Shown here one piece after another: positions 43,081 to 52,751 of a stretch of 64,000 nucleotides of DNA. The translations under genes and the position numbers were made by a program. Location: the NCBI RefSeq assembly GCF_014784055.1, contig NZ_CP061813.1, positions 645,501 through 709,500 on the forward strand. The letters are read 5' to 3'. Numbering within the stretch: the first letter of the stretch is position 1; each line of letters starts with the position of its first letter. The notes under the pieces were generated by a model. It saw nothing but the letters and a program-made list of their open reading frames with translations, searched no databases and was not told the DNA's origin. Origin of the DNA: Polaribacter haliotis (GTDB lineage Bacteria > Bacteroidota > Bacteroidia > Flavobacteriales > Flavobacteriaceae).

Positions 43081-44136
43081 CTATGCTTCTTTTAATGTTT
43101 TCATATCAATTACAAAACGGTATTTTACATCGTTATTTGTAACTCTTTCAAAAGCTTTGTTGATATCTTGCATGTCAATCATTTCAATTTCTGATGTGAT
43201 ATTATGCTCTCCACAGAAATCTAACATTTCTTGTGTTTCTTTAATTCCGCCAATTAATGAACCTGCAACTCTTTTTCTTCCCATAATTAAATTCCCACCA
43301 TTCATTGGCTCTAAAGGCTCAATTGCGCCAACCATAACCATTGTGGAATCTCTTTTTAAGATTTGTAAATACGGATTGATATCGTGTTTTACAGGAACAG
43401 TATTCAACAGAAAATCGAAACTTCCTGCATGTTTTTTCATTTCATCTTTATTTTTTGAAATAATTACATCATCTGCTCCTAATTTTTTAGCGTCTTCTGC
43501 TTTTCCTTCGGAAGTTGTAATCATATACGTTTCTGCACCCATTGCACTTGCGAATTTAATTCCCATATGTCCAAGTCCACCTAAACCAATAATACCAACT
43601 TTGTCTCCTTTTTTAATTTTCCAATGATTTAAAGGTGAAAACGTAGTAATTCCTGCACATAATAATGGTGCAACTGCTTTTGTATCTAAATTCGTTGGTA
43701 CTTTCAACACAAATTCTTCTCTTACAACAATCGAGGTTGAATATCCTCCGAAAGTTCTATCTCCAGAATGTTTGTCTTTTCCATTATAGGTCCCAACCAT
43801 TCCTTTTTCACAGAATTGTTCTAAATCGTCTTCACAAGCACCACATTCTTTACAAGAATCGACCATACATCCTACTCCAACTAAATCTCCTTCTTTATAA
43901 TTTTTAACATCAGTACCAACTTCAATTACTTTTCCAACAATTTCATGACCAGGAACTAATGGATAGTTTGCATTTCCCCAATCGTTTTTTGCTGCGTGAA
44001 TATCGCTATGACAAACTCCACAATATAAAATATCGATTTTTACATCATTTTCTAAAATTGCTCTTCTTTCGATTTCCATTTGTTGCAAATCTTTATCTGC
44101 AGCTTCTGTTCCATATGCTTTTATTTTCTCTGACAT
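43081..44136 (-). CDS. Zinc-dependent NADP(H) alcohol dehydrogenase (YahK/cinnamyl type)
   Basis: The 351-residue MDR enzyme has the catalytic zinc ligands in CGVCHSDIHAAKNDW (Cys39 region) and GHEIVG, and the structural zinc loop with four Cys (GCMVDSCKECGACEDDLEQFCEKG). The nucleotide fold carries GLGGLGHMGIKFA. This pattern is that of broad-range aldehyde reductases such as YahK. It reduces or oxidises primary alcohols and aldehydes in the cytoplasm. It is divergent from the TPP enzyme/aldehyde dehydrogenase operon, so the two units could share a regulator in the 225-bp gap between them. Confidence 0.93.
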   Translation of the reverse strand: MSEKIKAYGTEAADKDLQQMEIERRAILENDVKIDILYCGVCHSDIHAAKNDWGNANYPLVPGHEIVGKVIEVGTDVKNYKEGDLVGVGCMVDSCKECGACEDDLEQFCEKGMVGTYNGKDKHSGDRTFGGYSTSIVVREEFVLKVPTNLDTKAVAPLLCAGITTFSPLNHWKIKKGDKVGIIGLGGLGHMGIKFASAMGAETYMITTSEGKAEDAKKLGADDVIISKNKDEMKKHAGSFDFLLNTVPVKHDINPYLQILKRDSTMVMVGAIEPLEPMNGGNLIMGRKRVAGSLIGGIKETQEMLDFCGEHNITSEIEMIDMQDINKAFERVTNNDVKYRFVIDMKTLKEA

Positions 44137-44187
44137 CTATTTTATTTTTTATGAATTTCCACGAAATTAGGAATTAAAAAAGGTGAT

Positions 44188-44283
44188 TATTGGCTCTTTT
44201 GAAATCTATTTGGACTCATTCCAAAAATTAACACTTTATAAGACAATCCCTTTAAAATTAACAGATTTTTAAGGTTGATGATG
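44188..44283 (-). pseudogene. Possible remnant of an AraC-type regulator tail
   Basis: A minus-strand frame ends in FGMSPNRFQKSQ followed by TAA (44188-44190). This matches the typical last line of AraC-family HTH domains (FGxSPxxFR). The residues before it (LILKGLSYKVLI) do not fit and a stop codon lies about 35 codons upstream, so no complete gene exists. It could be a decayed regulator of one of the divergent metabolic genes, or chance. Confidence 0.3.
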
Positions 44284-44307
44284 AATATTAACAACTATTT
44301 TATTCTT

Positions 44308-44334
44308 AAATTCGAAGAAATGATGATCGAATTT
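44308..44334. promoter_or_regulatory. Inverted repeat upstream of the TPP enzyme gene
   Basis: AAATTCGA (44308-44315) and TCGAATTT (44327-44334) are perfect inverted arms spaced by 11 bp, 27 bp before the start codon. Spacing suits a dimeric regulator site or a leader hairpin. No regulator gene is adjacent. Confidence 0.4.
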
Positions 44335-44361
44335 CATCTAAAAAAAAAGCTATAGAAAAAC

Positions 44362-46011
44362 ATGAAAACTTCCGATATAATTATACAAGCATTAGAAAAT
44401 GAAGGTGTAGAATATATTTTTGGATTGCCAGGTGAAGAAAATTTAGACGTTTTAGAATCCATCCGAAAATCCAATAAAATTGAGATTATAATAACAAGAC
44501 ATGAACAAGGTGCTGGTTTTATGGCAGCAACTTATGGACGACTCACAGGAAAACCTGGAGTTTGCATGTCCACTTTAGGTCCAGGAGCCACAAATTTAGT
44601 TACACCAACTGCGTATGCACAATTAGGTGCAATGCCAATGGTTATACTTACAGGTCAGAAACCTATTAAAGAGAGTAAACAAGGAAAGTTTCAAATTTTA
44701 GATGTGGTAGAAATGATGCAACCGCTTACAAAATTCACCAAACAAATTACGTATGGTAAAAATTCTGGAGCCATTATTAGAGAAGCGTTTAGACGTTCTC
44801 AAGAAGAAAGACCTGGAGCTGTTCATCTAGAAATTCCAGAAGATGTTGCCAAAGAAGAAGTAGAAAAACCTCACTTTTTTAATGTTGAAAACATAAAAAT
44901 TCCATCTGCAAATAAAGATTCGGTTTTAGATGCTTGTAAAATGATATGTTCAGCAAAAAAACCACTCTTATTAATTGGTGCTGGTGCAAATAGAAAAAGA
45001 GCTTCTGTGGCACTTACTGATTTTGTAAAAACATTAGAAATCCCATTTTTTAATACACAAATGGGAAAAGGAATTATTGATGAAAGAAATCCTTTATATA
45101 TTGGTACAGCTGCACTTTCTTCGAGTGATTTTATTCATGAAGCCATTGAAAATGCCGATTTAATTATTAATGTTGGTCATGATTCTATTGAAAAACCACC
45201 ATTTATAATGAATGCTGATGACAAACGAAAAGTAATCCATGTCAACTTTTTTGCAGCTGAAATTAATGAAGTTTATTTCCCACAATTGAATGTTATTGGA
45301 GATATTGCTTCGACTATTAAAGAATTAACAAGTCAGTTAAAAGACAATTCTAAAAAATGGAATAATGATTTTTATTTAAAAGTGAAGGAAAATGTGTCTA
45401 ATCATTTAGCAAAATATGAAGAAAACAATCGCTTCCCTATTTTGCCTCAAAGATTGGTTAAAATTACCAGAGATATTTTACCTGAAGATGGAATTGTAAC
45501 TTTAGACAACGGAATTTATAAAATTTGGTTTGCGCGTAATTTTCCTGCTTATGCTCAAAATACTTTAATTTTAGACAATGCTTTGGCAACAATGGGCGCA
45601 GGTTTTCCTTCTGCAATGATGGCTAAAAAACTAAATCCAGATAAAAAAGTAATTTCTGTAAATGGAGATGGTGGTTTTATGATGAATTCGCAAGAATTGG
45701 AAACCGCAATTCGTATGGAATTAGATATGGTAATTATTATTTTAAATGATAATGCCTATGGAATGATTGAGTGGAAACAAGAAGGAGAAGGATTCCCTAA
45801 ATTTGGTTTGGAATATAAAAATCCTGATTTTGTAAAATATGCAGAAAGTTTTGGTGCTTTTGGTTACAGACCAACATCCATTAAAGATTTTGAAGAAATA
45901 TTAGCAAAAACATTAGATTTAAAAGGAATTCATGTAATAGATTTAGCTGTAGATTATTCGCTAAATCATAAAATATTGAATGTATTATTGAAAGAAAATT
46001 CAAAAAAATAA
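44362..46011 (+). CDS. Acetolactate synthase large-subunit-like TPP enzyme
   Basis: The 549-residue protein has the three TPP-enzyme domains. The N-terminal domain has the activating Glu in RHEQGAGFMAATYGRLTGKPGVCMSTLGPGATNL (about 50). The central domain contains LLLIGAGANRKRA. The C-terminal cofactor site has GDGGFMMNSQELETAIRMELDMVIIILNDNAYG (about 430-463). This is the acetolactate synthase/pyruvate oxidase branch; FAD-binding residues are not obvious. It lies outside any branched-chain amino acid operon and lacks a small-subunit gene, and the next gene, 4 bp away, is an aldehyde dehydrogenase. A catabolic, AlsS-like or 2-oxoacid decarboxylase role is therefore plausible; the substrate is not decided. 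Confidence 0.82.
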   Translation: MKTSDIIIQALENEGVEYIFGLPGEENLDVLESIRKSNKIEIIITRHEQGAGFMAATYGRLTGKPGVCMSTLGPGATNLVTPTAYAQLGAMPMVILTGQKPIKESKQGKFQILDVVEMMQPLTKFTKQITYGKNSGAIIREAFRRSQEERPGAVHLEIPEDVAKEEVEKPHFFNVENIKIPSANKDSVLDACKMICSAKKPLLLIGAGANRKRASVALTDFVKTLEIPFFNTQMGKGIIDERNPLYIGTAALSSSDFIHEAIENADLIINVGHDSIEKPPFIMNADDKRKVIHVNFFAAEINEVYFPQLNVIGDIASTIKELTSQLKDNSKKWNNDFYLKVKENVSNHLAKYEENNRFPILPQRLVKITRDILPEDGIVTLDNGIYKIWFARNFPAYAQNTLILDNALATMGAGFPSAMMAKKLNPDKKVISVNGDGGFMMNSQELETAIRMELDMVIIILNDNAYGMIEWKQEGEGFPKFGLEYKNPDFVKYAESFGAFGYRPTSIKDFEEILAKTLDLKGIHVIDLAVDYSLNHKILNVLLKENSKK

Positions 46012-46015
46012 AAAA

Positions 46016-47383
46016 ATGAAAAAGACAACAACTATAAATCCTGCAACAGAAGAAGAAATAAAAAGTTATGAAAGAATTTCTTCAAAAGAAGCGAAAGGAA
46101 AAGTAGCTAAAGCGAATGAAACTTACCAAACATGGAAAAAAACAAGTTTTGAAGAACGTTCTAAATTAATGAATAAATTAGCGACAATTTTTGAAGAAAA
46201 CGTAGAAGAATATGCGCAATTAGCAACCCAGGAAATGGGTAAAATAATTAAACAATCTCGTGCAGAAATAGAAAAATGTGCAAAAATCTGTAGATATTAT
46301 GCTGTTAATATTGAAGAATTAATAGCAGATGAAGTTATAAAAACTGAAGCTCAAAAAAGTTATGTTACTTTTCAACCTTTAGGAGTTACTTTAGCTGTAA
46401 TGCCTTGGAATTTTCCATTTTATCAGGTAATTCGTTTTGCTGCACCAGCAGTTATGACTGGTAATACTGGTGTTCTAAAACATGCATCTAATGTACAAGG
46501 TTGTGCTTTTGCTTTGGAAGATGCATTTAAAAAAGCAGGTTTTCCTGATGGAGTTTTTACCAACTTAAATTTAGAATCTAAAGACATTAAAGCAGTTATT
46601 GAAGATAAAAATATTGTAGCAGTTACATTGACAGGAAGTGAACCTGCAGGACGTTCTGTTGCAAAAATTGCTGGAGAAAATTTAAAGAAAACCGTTTTAG
46701 AATTAGGAGGAAGTGATGCATATATCATTTTGGAAGATGCAGATTTAGAAAAAGCGACGGATTTAGCTACTTATGGACGTTTGCAAAATAACGGACAAAC
46801 TTGCATCGCCGCAAAACGTTTTATAGTTTTAGAAGAAATTTATGATGATTTTCTAAAACTCTTCACCAAAAAAATGAAAGATGCAAAAATGGGAGAACCT
46901 ACGAACGAAGAAGTTTATTATGGACCAATGGCAAGAGTAGATTTACGGGATGAATTGCACGAACAAGTAGAAAAAACAGTTAAACAAGGTGGTAAATTGG
47001 TTTTAGGTGGTAAAATTCCAGATAGAAAAGGTGCGTATTATCCTGCTACAATTTTAGCGGATTTAAAAGCTGGAATGACTGGTTTTGATGAAGAACTTTT
47101 TGGTCCAGTTGCTTCTGTAATTAAAGCAAAAACAGAAGAAGAAGCGATTGAATTAGCAAATAATTCCACTTTTGGTTTGGGTTCTGGTGTAATTACAGGC
47201 GATTCTAAAAGAGGAGAAAAAGTGGCTTTACAATTAGAAGCAGGGAATAGTTTTGTAAATAAATTGGTGGCTTCAGATCCAAGATTACCTTTTGGTGGTA
47301 TTAAAAATTCTGGTTATGGTAGAGAATTATCAAGTTATGGAATTCGTGAATTTGTGAATACAAAATCAATTTGGATTGATTAA
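46016..47383 (+). CDS. NAD(P)-dependent aldehyde (succinate-semialdehyde-type) dehydrogenase
   Basis: The 455-residue enzyme shows the ALDH hallmarks: VMPWNFPFYQVIRFAAPAVMTGNTGVLKHA (cofactor site), GSEPAGRSVAKIAGENLKKTVLELGGSDA with the general base Glu (about 230), and NNGQTCIAAKR with the nucleophile Cys (about 257). The end is LPFGGIKNSGYGRELSSYGIREFVN. Subfamily features fit GabD/Sad-type semialdehyde dehydrogenases. It starts 4 bp after the TPP enzyme gene, so the pair probably performs consecutive steps, such as oxidising the aldehyde formed by 2-oxoacid decarboxylation. No terminator is obvious in the 159-bp gap downstream. Confidence 0.92.
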   Translation: MKKTTTINPATEEEIKSYERISSKEAKGKVAKANETYQTWKKTSFEERSKLMNKLATIFEENVEEYAQLATQEMGKIIKQSRAEIEKCAKICRYYAVNIEELIADEVIKTEAQKSYVTFQPLGVTLAVMPWNFPFYQVIRFAAPAVMTGNTGVLKHASNVQGCAFALEDAFKKAGFPDGVFTNLNLESKDIKAVIEDKNIVAVTLTGSEPAGRSVAKIAGENLKKTVLELGGSDAYIILEDADLEKATDLATYGRLQNNGQTCIAAKRFIVLEEIYDDFLKLFTKKMKDAKMGEPTNEEVYYGPMARVDLRDELHEQVEKTVKQGGKLVLGGKIPDRKGAYYPATILADLKAGMTGFDEELFGPVASVIKAKTEEEAIELANNSTFGLGSGVITGDSKRGEKVALQLEAGNSFVNKLVASDPRLPFGGIKNSGYGRELSSYGIREFVNTKSIWID

Positions 47384-47542
47384 GATATAACTAACAAGAC
47401 ATTAAACCTTAAAGAAAAAGATATTGTAAATAATTATATAGAAATTACTTCTAATTTTATTTGTGTTATTTGATATATTAATATTTAGGATTCATAGCTC
47501 TTTTATAGGTTATAAATTACCAAATGTAGAAGCTGAATAATT

Positions 47543-48427
47543 TTATTCTTTAATAATTATTTCATCTTTATTATTCAAATATGTATCTGCATACACTTTT
47601 GTAAAATGCGCTCCAAAAAAGAGAATTAAACTTGAGTATGAAACCCATAACATAATCAAAATTACAGAACCTGCGGCTCCATAAGTAGAACCTGGATCCA
47701 TTTCACTAAAATACCAAGCCAATAAATACTTACCAATTACAAATAAAATAGCTGTTAAAGCTGCTCCTACTTTTACAGCTCTCCAACGCACTTTTTTACT
47801 TGGTAAATATTTAAACATTGCAGCAAATAAAACGTAGATAAATAAAATGGACATTAAAAAATCTATAACATAGATATATTCAAACAAATTATCTGGCACA
47901 AATACTTCTATTCTCCTGCTAAATGCACTAATTAATGCTGTTAAAATGAAACTAATCAGTAATAAAAAACCAATAATTAAAATAAAACCAAAGCTTTTTA
48001 GGCGATCTACAATCATCTTTATAAATCCGTTTGTGTTTGTGTTTTCTTTTAATTTCCAAATTTTATCAAACGCTGCTTGTAACTGATAAAAAACTCCTGT
48101 TGCACCATAAATAAGTGTTCCAACTCCAATAAATGTTGTAAAAATAGAGACAGATTCATCACCTCTATCCAACATCATCACTCGAATAGATTCTGCTGTT
48201 TGAATTCCTACAGCTTTCGTGATTTCATCCAATAATTCGCCTTCTACAATTTCTCTTCCCCAAATATTTCCAACCAAATTTAAGATGATAACAATTAAGG
48301 CAGGTAAAGATAAAATGGCATAATAGGCAACAATTGCACTTAATTCAAAAGGGCCACTATCTAACCAATTACTTCCTGTTTTCTTTAATAATTTTGGAAA
48401 GTCTTTTATGATTTTTTTTGCTTGCAC
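47543..48427 (-). CDS. YihY/virulence factor BrkB family membrane protein
   Basis: The 294-residue inner-membrane protein has six hydrophobic spans and the family marks: AYYAILSLPALIVIILNLVG near the N-terminus, GATGVFYQLQAAFDKIW, and the C-terminal AAGSVILIMLWVSYSSLILFFGAHFTKVYA. Members were once called ribonuclease BN in error; the true role is unknown, and transport or envelope function is suspected. The gene is single, convergent with the aldehyde dehydrogenase operon. Confidence 0.9.
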   Translation of the reverse strand: MQAKKIIKDFPKLLKKTGSNWLDSGPFELSAIVAYYAILSLPALIVIILNLVGNIWGREIVEGELLDEITKAVGIQTAESIRVMMLDRGDESVSIFTTFIGVGTLIYGATGVFYQLQAAFDKIWKLKENTNTNGFIKMIVDRLKSFGFILIIGFLLLISFILTALISAFSRRIEVFVPDNLFEYIYVIDFLMSILFIYVLFAAMFKYLPSKKVRWRAVKVGAALTAILFVIGKYLLAWYFSEMDPGSTYGAAGSVILIMLWVSYSSLILFFGAHFTKVYADTYLNNKDEIIIKE

Positions 48428-48558
48428 AGGTTAATTTTATAAATGTAAAATTAAGGATATTCTTTTTTTATAATTTGCGTGAATGATAGTATATTGAACT
48501 CATTTCGAAAATTATAATTCAATTTTAAAAATTAACATCAATAAAAAAAAACAGGAAT

Positions 48559-49482
48559 TTAAGTTTTAGAAGTACCATTTACATTTTTCACTTTCCTTTT
48601 TCTTGAAGTTATAAAATAAACACCTGTTAATAAAATGGCAGAAGCAATCATAGATTGCGTAGAGATTTTTTCCTCTAGAAAATACCAGCCCATAAATAAA
48701 GCGATAACAGGGTTTACATATGCAGAAGTTGCTACTTTTTCTGTAGAAACTACTTTTAATAAGTAGTTAAATGCTGTAAAAGCGACAATACCTCCCAAAA
48801 TAACTAATAAAAACATTGAGATTTGAACATTAGAGCTCCATGTTAATGGAGAAGTCCAATTTTCTTTAAAAGAAAGACTTAAAATAGCCAAAACAACTCC
48901 AGCAATTACCATTTGTATTCCTGTGCTTACAAAGAAATTTTTTGGTAAATCTGCTTTGGAAACAAAAACACCTCCATAACTCCAACCTAAAACACAACCT
49001 AACATTACTACAATTCCTAAAATGGTTTCATCTGATGTGACTAACTCTTGCTGACTTACTAATAAAACCATCCCTAAAACACCCAAACAAACTCCTACAA
49101 TAGATTTTTTTTGCATTGGTTTTCGGTCTAAAAAACGTAAAATTAACAATACAAATAAAGGTTGAGTAGAAGCTATTAAAGCTGCAAAACCACTATCTAC
49201 ATATTGCAATGCCCAAACAAAAACACTATTTCCTAAAATCAAAAAAAATAATGATGCTATGGCTGAATTGAGGAATTGCTTTTTAGTAATTTTAAGACTA
49301 AAACCAAAAATTTTGGCAATTAATAACATTAAAACTCCAGCTGTAGAAAAACGAATACAAGCCAAGAAAAATGGTGGTAATTCTGTTACTGCAACTTTGT
49401 TGAATAAGTAGGTAGAACCCCAAATTACATAAATGGATATAAATGCTACAATAATTAAAATTTGAGATTTATTCGTTTTCAT
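48559..49482 (-). CDS. EamA/DMT superfamily transporter (RhaT/YedA-like)
   Basis: The 307-residue protein has ten membrane spans in two EamA repeats (FISIYVIWGSTYLFNKVAVTELPPFFLACIRF; AGVVLAILSL...VAFTAFNYLLKVVSTEKVATSAYVNPVIALFMGWYFLEEK). This is the common metabolite exporter type and differs from the transporter at 28247. Substrate unknown. It follows a TAATTTTG promoter element at 49504-49511 by 21 bp. Nothing unusual in length or composition. Confidence 0.9.
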   Translation of the reverse strand: MKTNKSQILIIVAFISIYVIWGSTYLFNKVAVTELPPFFLACIRFSTAGVLMLLIAKIFGFSLKITKKQFLNSAIASLFFLILGNSVFVWALQYVDSGFAALIASTQPLFVLLILRFLDRKPMQKKSIVGVCLGVLGMVLLVSQQELVTSDETILGIVVMLGCVLGWSYGGVFVSKADLPKNFFVSTGIQMVIAGVVLAILSLSFKENWTSPLTWSSNVQISMFLLVILGGIVAFTAFNYLLKVVSTEKVATSAYVNPVIALFMGWYFLEEKISTQSMIASAILLTGVYFITSRKRKVKNVNGTSKT

Positions 49483-49503
49483 AACCTACTTTAATAGAAG
49501 TTG

Positions 49504-49511
49504 CAAAATTA
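49504..49511 (-). promoter_or_regulatory. Promoter -7 element of the EamA transporter gene
   Basis: Minus strand TAATTTTG, an exact TAnnTTTG match 21 bp upstream of the start codon, with a TTG about 15 bp further upstream. Confidence 0.5.
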
Positions 49512-49639
49512 CTATTAAAATAATTACAAGATTGACTTAAATGAAGAAAACATTTAAGTTAAACAAGCAAAACCGACCAAAAAAAATATTTATTTGGTTA
49601 CTTTAGGTTTTATGAAAACTTTGTTTGAAGTATAAAATA

Positions 49640-50944
49640 TTACTTTTTTTCTTTAACCATTTTTTCCTCCAATGCCTTAATTCTTTTGTCTTGGTTAATA
49701 ATGTACAATGTCAACTCCTCCACTTTCTGCAATAATTTAGCATTCATTTTTGCCAAGTAAAAACCGTCTTCTTTTACTTTTTCTGCACTTGGAATGTTTT
49801 CTAAATGTCCGTTTTTTTGGATGTATTCTTCAACTTGTTTTAAGCTAGGCAACTGATACAATTTTCCAAAAACAAAATCTGGCCAATTTGCATAAGTATC
49901 TATTTTAACATCTAAAGCTGCAACATTTCCATTTACACCAAGCTTAAAACCCTGTGTATCATTAGTTCCTATACCTACATTTCCATTTAAATAATTTATA
50001 TCTGTGCTGTTTTGATTCGCATTTGTAGTATTTGTATTGTTCCAAGGAGATTGGTTTTTACCAAGCGTAAATTCATTTTTTACAAATTCTTTGGTTACTA
50101 AAACCTTATCTGTTGCATTTTCTAAATCAACTATAGATTTATTAACATTTATAACACCATTAAAATCAGATTTTAAATTTCCTTTGTAGTAAATAAACCT
50201 TTTTTCTCCTCCTGTAGTTAAGCTTGTTAAACTAACATCTTCTCCAGCTTCAATATAAGAAACATCTCCAGTAATATTAATTGTATTGGCTACATCATAA
50301 TCTAAGTAAAGAACAGATGCTGCATTGTTTATAGTTCCGTTTTGTAAACTTAATGTTCTGTGCATTCCTTGTGCATAATTAACAGTAATATTTGAGTCAT
50401 CTACCTTTAATGTAGATGAAGTTAATCTGGCATAATCAACAGTACCACTTCCAAGAGCATTAACTTGAATTACAGCACCCACTAAAAAATCTGTTGTTCC
50501 AGCACCAGAATTTTTTGCTCCTAAAAGATTTGCATACACACTTTGTGCGGCTCCACTTCCATCTTTTAAGGCAACATTATAGCCACCAACTACACCCGTA
50601 ATATCTGTATTTCCTGTAAAATCAGATAAATTAATGTTTCCAAAAGTCCAATCTGTACTATTTGAAGTACTTCGTAAGTTTTCTGTAAAACTAGAAGCCG
50701 AATTTCCTGTTAAAAAATTATTCTGCCCCATAATAACTGCAGGTTCTATGTTTGTGACAGTTCCTACAGTTCTTGTTGTAGACGAAGATGTTGCCTTGCT
50801 TTTGTGTTGTTTATTTAACACAATACTATCTAAATTTTTTTCTTTTTTTTCAAGTAGATTTTCCTTTGTTGTTTTTTGTGCGAACGATGCATTAGCAATT
50901 AAAACGAATGGAATAAAAACAAGAATATACTTAAACTTTTTCAT
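49640..50944 (-). CDS. Exported surface protein with tail-fibre-like repeats and C-terminal coiled coil
   Basis: The 434 residues start with a signal peptide (KKFKYILVFIPFVLIANASFAQ). A Ser/Thr-rich region follows, then a long Gly/Asn-rich beta section (LSDFTGNTDITGVVGGYNVAL; INITGDVSYIEAGEDVSL). The last 110 residues form a widespread Bacteroidota module: NVGIGTN and KLGVNGNVAALDVKIDTYANWPDFVF, then YQLPSLKQVEEYIQKNGHLENIPSA, then a coiled coil (AKLLQKVEELTLYIINQDKRIKALEEKM). This end resembles trimeric tail-fibre tips. A surface or secreted role is likely. It has a promoter TAAATTTG at 50974-50981 and is divergent from a T9SS-exported protein gene. Confidence 0.75.
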   Translation of the reverse strand: MKKFKYILVFIPFVLIANASFAQKTTKENLLEKKEKNLDSIVLNKQHKSKATSSSTTRTVGTVTNIEPAVIMGQNNFLTGNSASSFTENLRSTSNSTDWTFGNINLSDFTGNTDITGVVGGYNVALKDGSGAAQSVYANLLGAKNSGAGTTDFLVGAVIQVNALGSGTVDYARLTSSTLKVDDSNITVNYAQGMHRTLSLQNGTINNAASVLYLDYDVANTINITGDVSYIEAGEDVSLTSLTTGGEKRFIYYKGNLKSDFNGVINVNKSIVDLENATDKVLVTKEFVKNEFTLGKNQSPWNNTNTTNANQNSTDINYLNGNVGIGTNDTQGFKLGVNGNVAALDVKIDTYANWPDFVFGKLYQLPSLKQVEEYIQKNGHLENIPSAEKVKEDGFYLAKMNAKLLQKVEELTLYIINQDKRIKALEEKMVKEKK

Positions 50945-50973
50945 ATTAAAACAATTGATACTTTGAGATGATA

Positions 50974-50981
50974 CAAATTTA
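50974..50981 (-). promoter_or_regulatory. Promoter -7 element of the tail-fibre-like surface protein gene
   Basis: Minus strand TAAATTTG, an exact consensus match 29 bp before the start codon. The rest of the 257-bp divergent gap is AT-rich without a clear second promoter. Confidence 0.5.
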
Positions 50982-51201
50982 ATAAAAATACAATATTTGT
51001 AATTTTACCTACTTTATATTCTAATAATGAATACAATATAGTTTATTTAGTTTTATCAAGTACTTATAAATTTACAAAACTAAATCTACAGAGTTGAAAA
51101 AAGCTCAATTTAATAAATAATCATTATTTTTAGATTTATTTAAAAATAATATGAAAGTGTTAAATATGTTTTTTTAAACGTTTTGAAACACACAATTAAT
51201 T

Positions 51202-52740
51202 ATGATAAAAACTTTTAAAGCTATTCTTTGTTTTATCTTTTTTACGAATATTGCAAATGCGCAGTATTTGGAAGTTGCTTCTAATGGAAGTATACAACTT
51301 ACAAAAAACAGCTTTTTATCTATAAACAACATAACAGTAAATTCTGGTGGTTCTGTAATATTAAATTCTGATGCAAGCCATAGTTCTTCTTTATTAGTAG
51401 CAGGAACTTCAATAGGGAAAATTACTTATAATCGGTTTTTAAATAGTGCAAATTGGTATTTAATAAGTGCACCAATAACTTCGCAATCTGTTGCAGACTT
51501 CGTTACAACTAACACTCCTGCACTAAATACAAATGGAACTAAATCTGCATTAGGTGTTTATATTTCAGAAAATGCAGAAACTACAAAATGGAGTTATTAT
51601 GACACGAGTGATATGCCAACAGAACTTACAAGCGATTTAACTAGCGGAAAAGGATATACTGTAAGCAGAAAAACTGCAGGTTCTTTAACTTTTACAGGTA
51701 ATATCGCTACTAATAATGTTTCTGTACCATTAATCACAGCAAGTGGATCACATTTATGGCATAGTGTAGGAAATCCTTTCCCTTCCTTTTTACCTGGAAA
51801 TACTGCTGCAGGAGCTACAAATATTCTAGGTCAAAATAATGCAAGTTTAAACCCTCTTTTTTCGTTTTTATATGTTTTTAATGGTACAAGTTACCAGCCA
51901 ATAGCAATAGATGATGCTGCATTTCATATTGCACCAGGACAAGCTTTTATGGTAAACCCTAAAAGTGCGAACGAAAGTTTTACTTTCTCAGAGGCTTTAA
52001 CTAGTCATCAATCTAAAGCTACTACATTTTATAAAACTACTAATAATAATGAAGTTCGTGTAAAAATTATAATGAATGATGGGGAAACAGAAAAAAATAC
52101 AACAATTCGTTATTTAACAAACGGAACCAAAGGTTTAGATGTTGGTTATGATGCAGGTGCGTATCAAACAAGTACACCAAAATATGCATTAAATACAAGA
52201 TTAGTTGATAATAGTTATGAAGTAGATTTTACAATACAAGTATTACCAAATAAAAATTATGAAAGTAATATAATTCCTTTATCTGTATATGCAGAAACTG
52301 GTAAAGAATTAACTTTTAATGCTACAATAGAAAATTTACCTCCAGATATTAATGTATTTATAGAAGACAAAGAATTAGCAATTATAAAAAATATAACTAC
52401 AAATAGCTATCAAATTAAAGTAGATAAAAATCTAAAAGGAAATGGACGCTTTTATTTACATACGAGTACAAAATCTGTGTTATCTTTAGAAGATTTTATT
52501 ACAACAAATATTTCAATTTATGCTAATCAGCAAAGAGAATTAGTTATAAATGGACTTATTTTGGGTAGTAAAGTACAAAGTAAATTATATTCTTTACTGG
52601 GTAAAAAAGTGCATAACAGTTATTTTACTGCGAATGGGGTTCAGTATATAAAATTGCCTAAGAAAATTGCCAAAGGTGTTTATATAGCCAAAATTTTAGT
52701 AGATGGTAAAACAGTTTCTAAAAAAATATTAATTAATTAA
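51202..52740 (+). CDS. Secreted protein with type IX secretion sorting domain
   Basis: The 512-residue protein has a signal peptide (IKTFKAILCFIFFTNIANA), then a beta-helix-like start (GSIQLTKNSFLSINNITVNSGGSVIL). A large beta domain shared by many flavobacterial surface proteins follows (NRFLNSANWYLISAPITSQ; SGKGYTVSRKTAGSLTFTGN; HSVGNPFPSFL). The last 80 residues are a type A T9SS C-terminal signal (ISIYANQQRELVINGL; KLYSLLGKKVHNSYF; LPKKIAKGVYIAKILVDGKTVSKKILIN). It is therefore exported across the outer membrane and probably attached to the surface or released. No catalytic domain is seen. It ends 11 bp before the convergent hisIE gene with no visible terminator. Confidence 0.87.
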   Translation: MIKTFKAILCFIFFTNIANAQYLEVASNGSIQLTKNSFLSINNITVNSGGSVILNSDASHSSSLLVAGTSIGKITYNRFLNSANWYLISAPITSQSVADFVTTNTPALNTNGTKSALGVYISENAETTKWSYYDTSDMPTELTSDLTSGKGYTVSRKTAGSLTFTGNIATNNVSVPLITASGSHLWHSVGNPFPSFLPGNTAAGATNILGQNNASLNPLFSFLYVFNGTSYQPIAIDDAAFHIAPGQAFMVNPKSANESFTFSEALTSHQSKATTFYKTTNNNEVRVKIIMNDGETEKNTTIRYLTNGTKGLDVGYDAGAYQTSTPKYALNTRLVDNSYEVDFTIQVLPNKNYESNIIPLSVYAETGKELTFNATIENLPPDINVFIEDKELAIIKNITTNSYQIKVDKNLKGNGRFYLHTSTKSVLSLEDFITTNISIYANQQRELVINGLILGSKVQSKLYSLLGKKVHNSYFTANGVQYIKLPKKIAKGVYIAKILVDGKTVSKKILIN

Positions 52741-52751
52741 ACTTTCTAATT

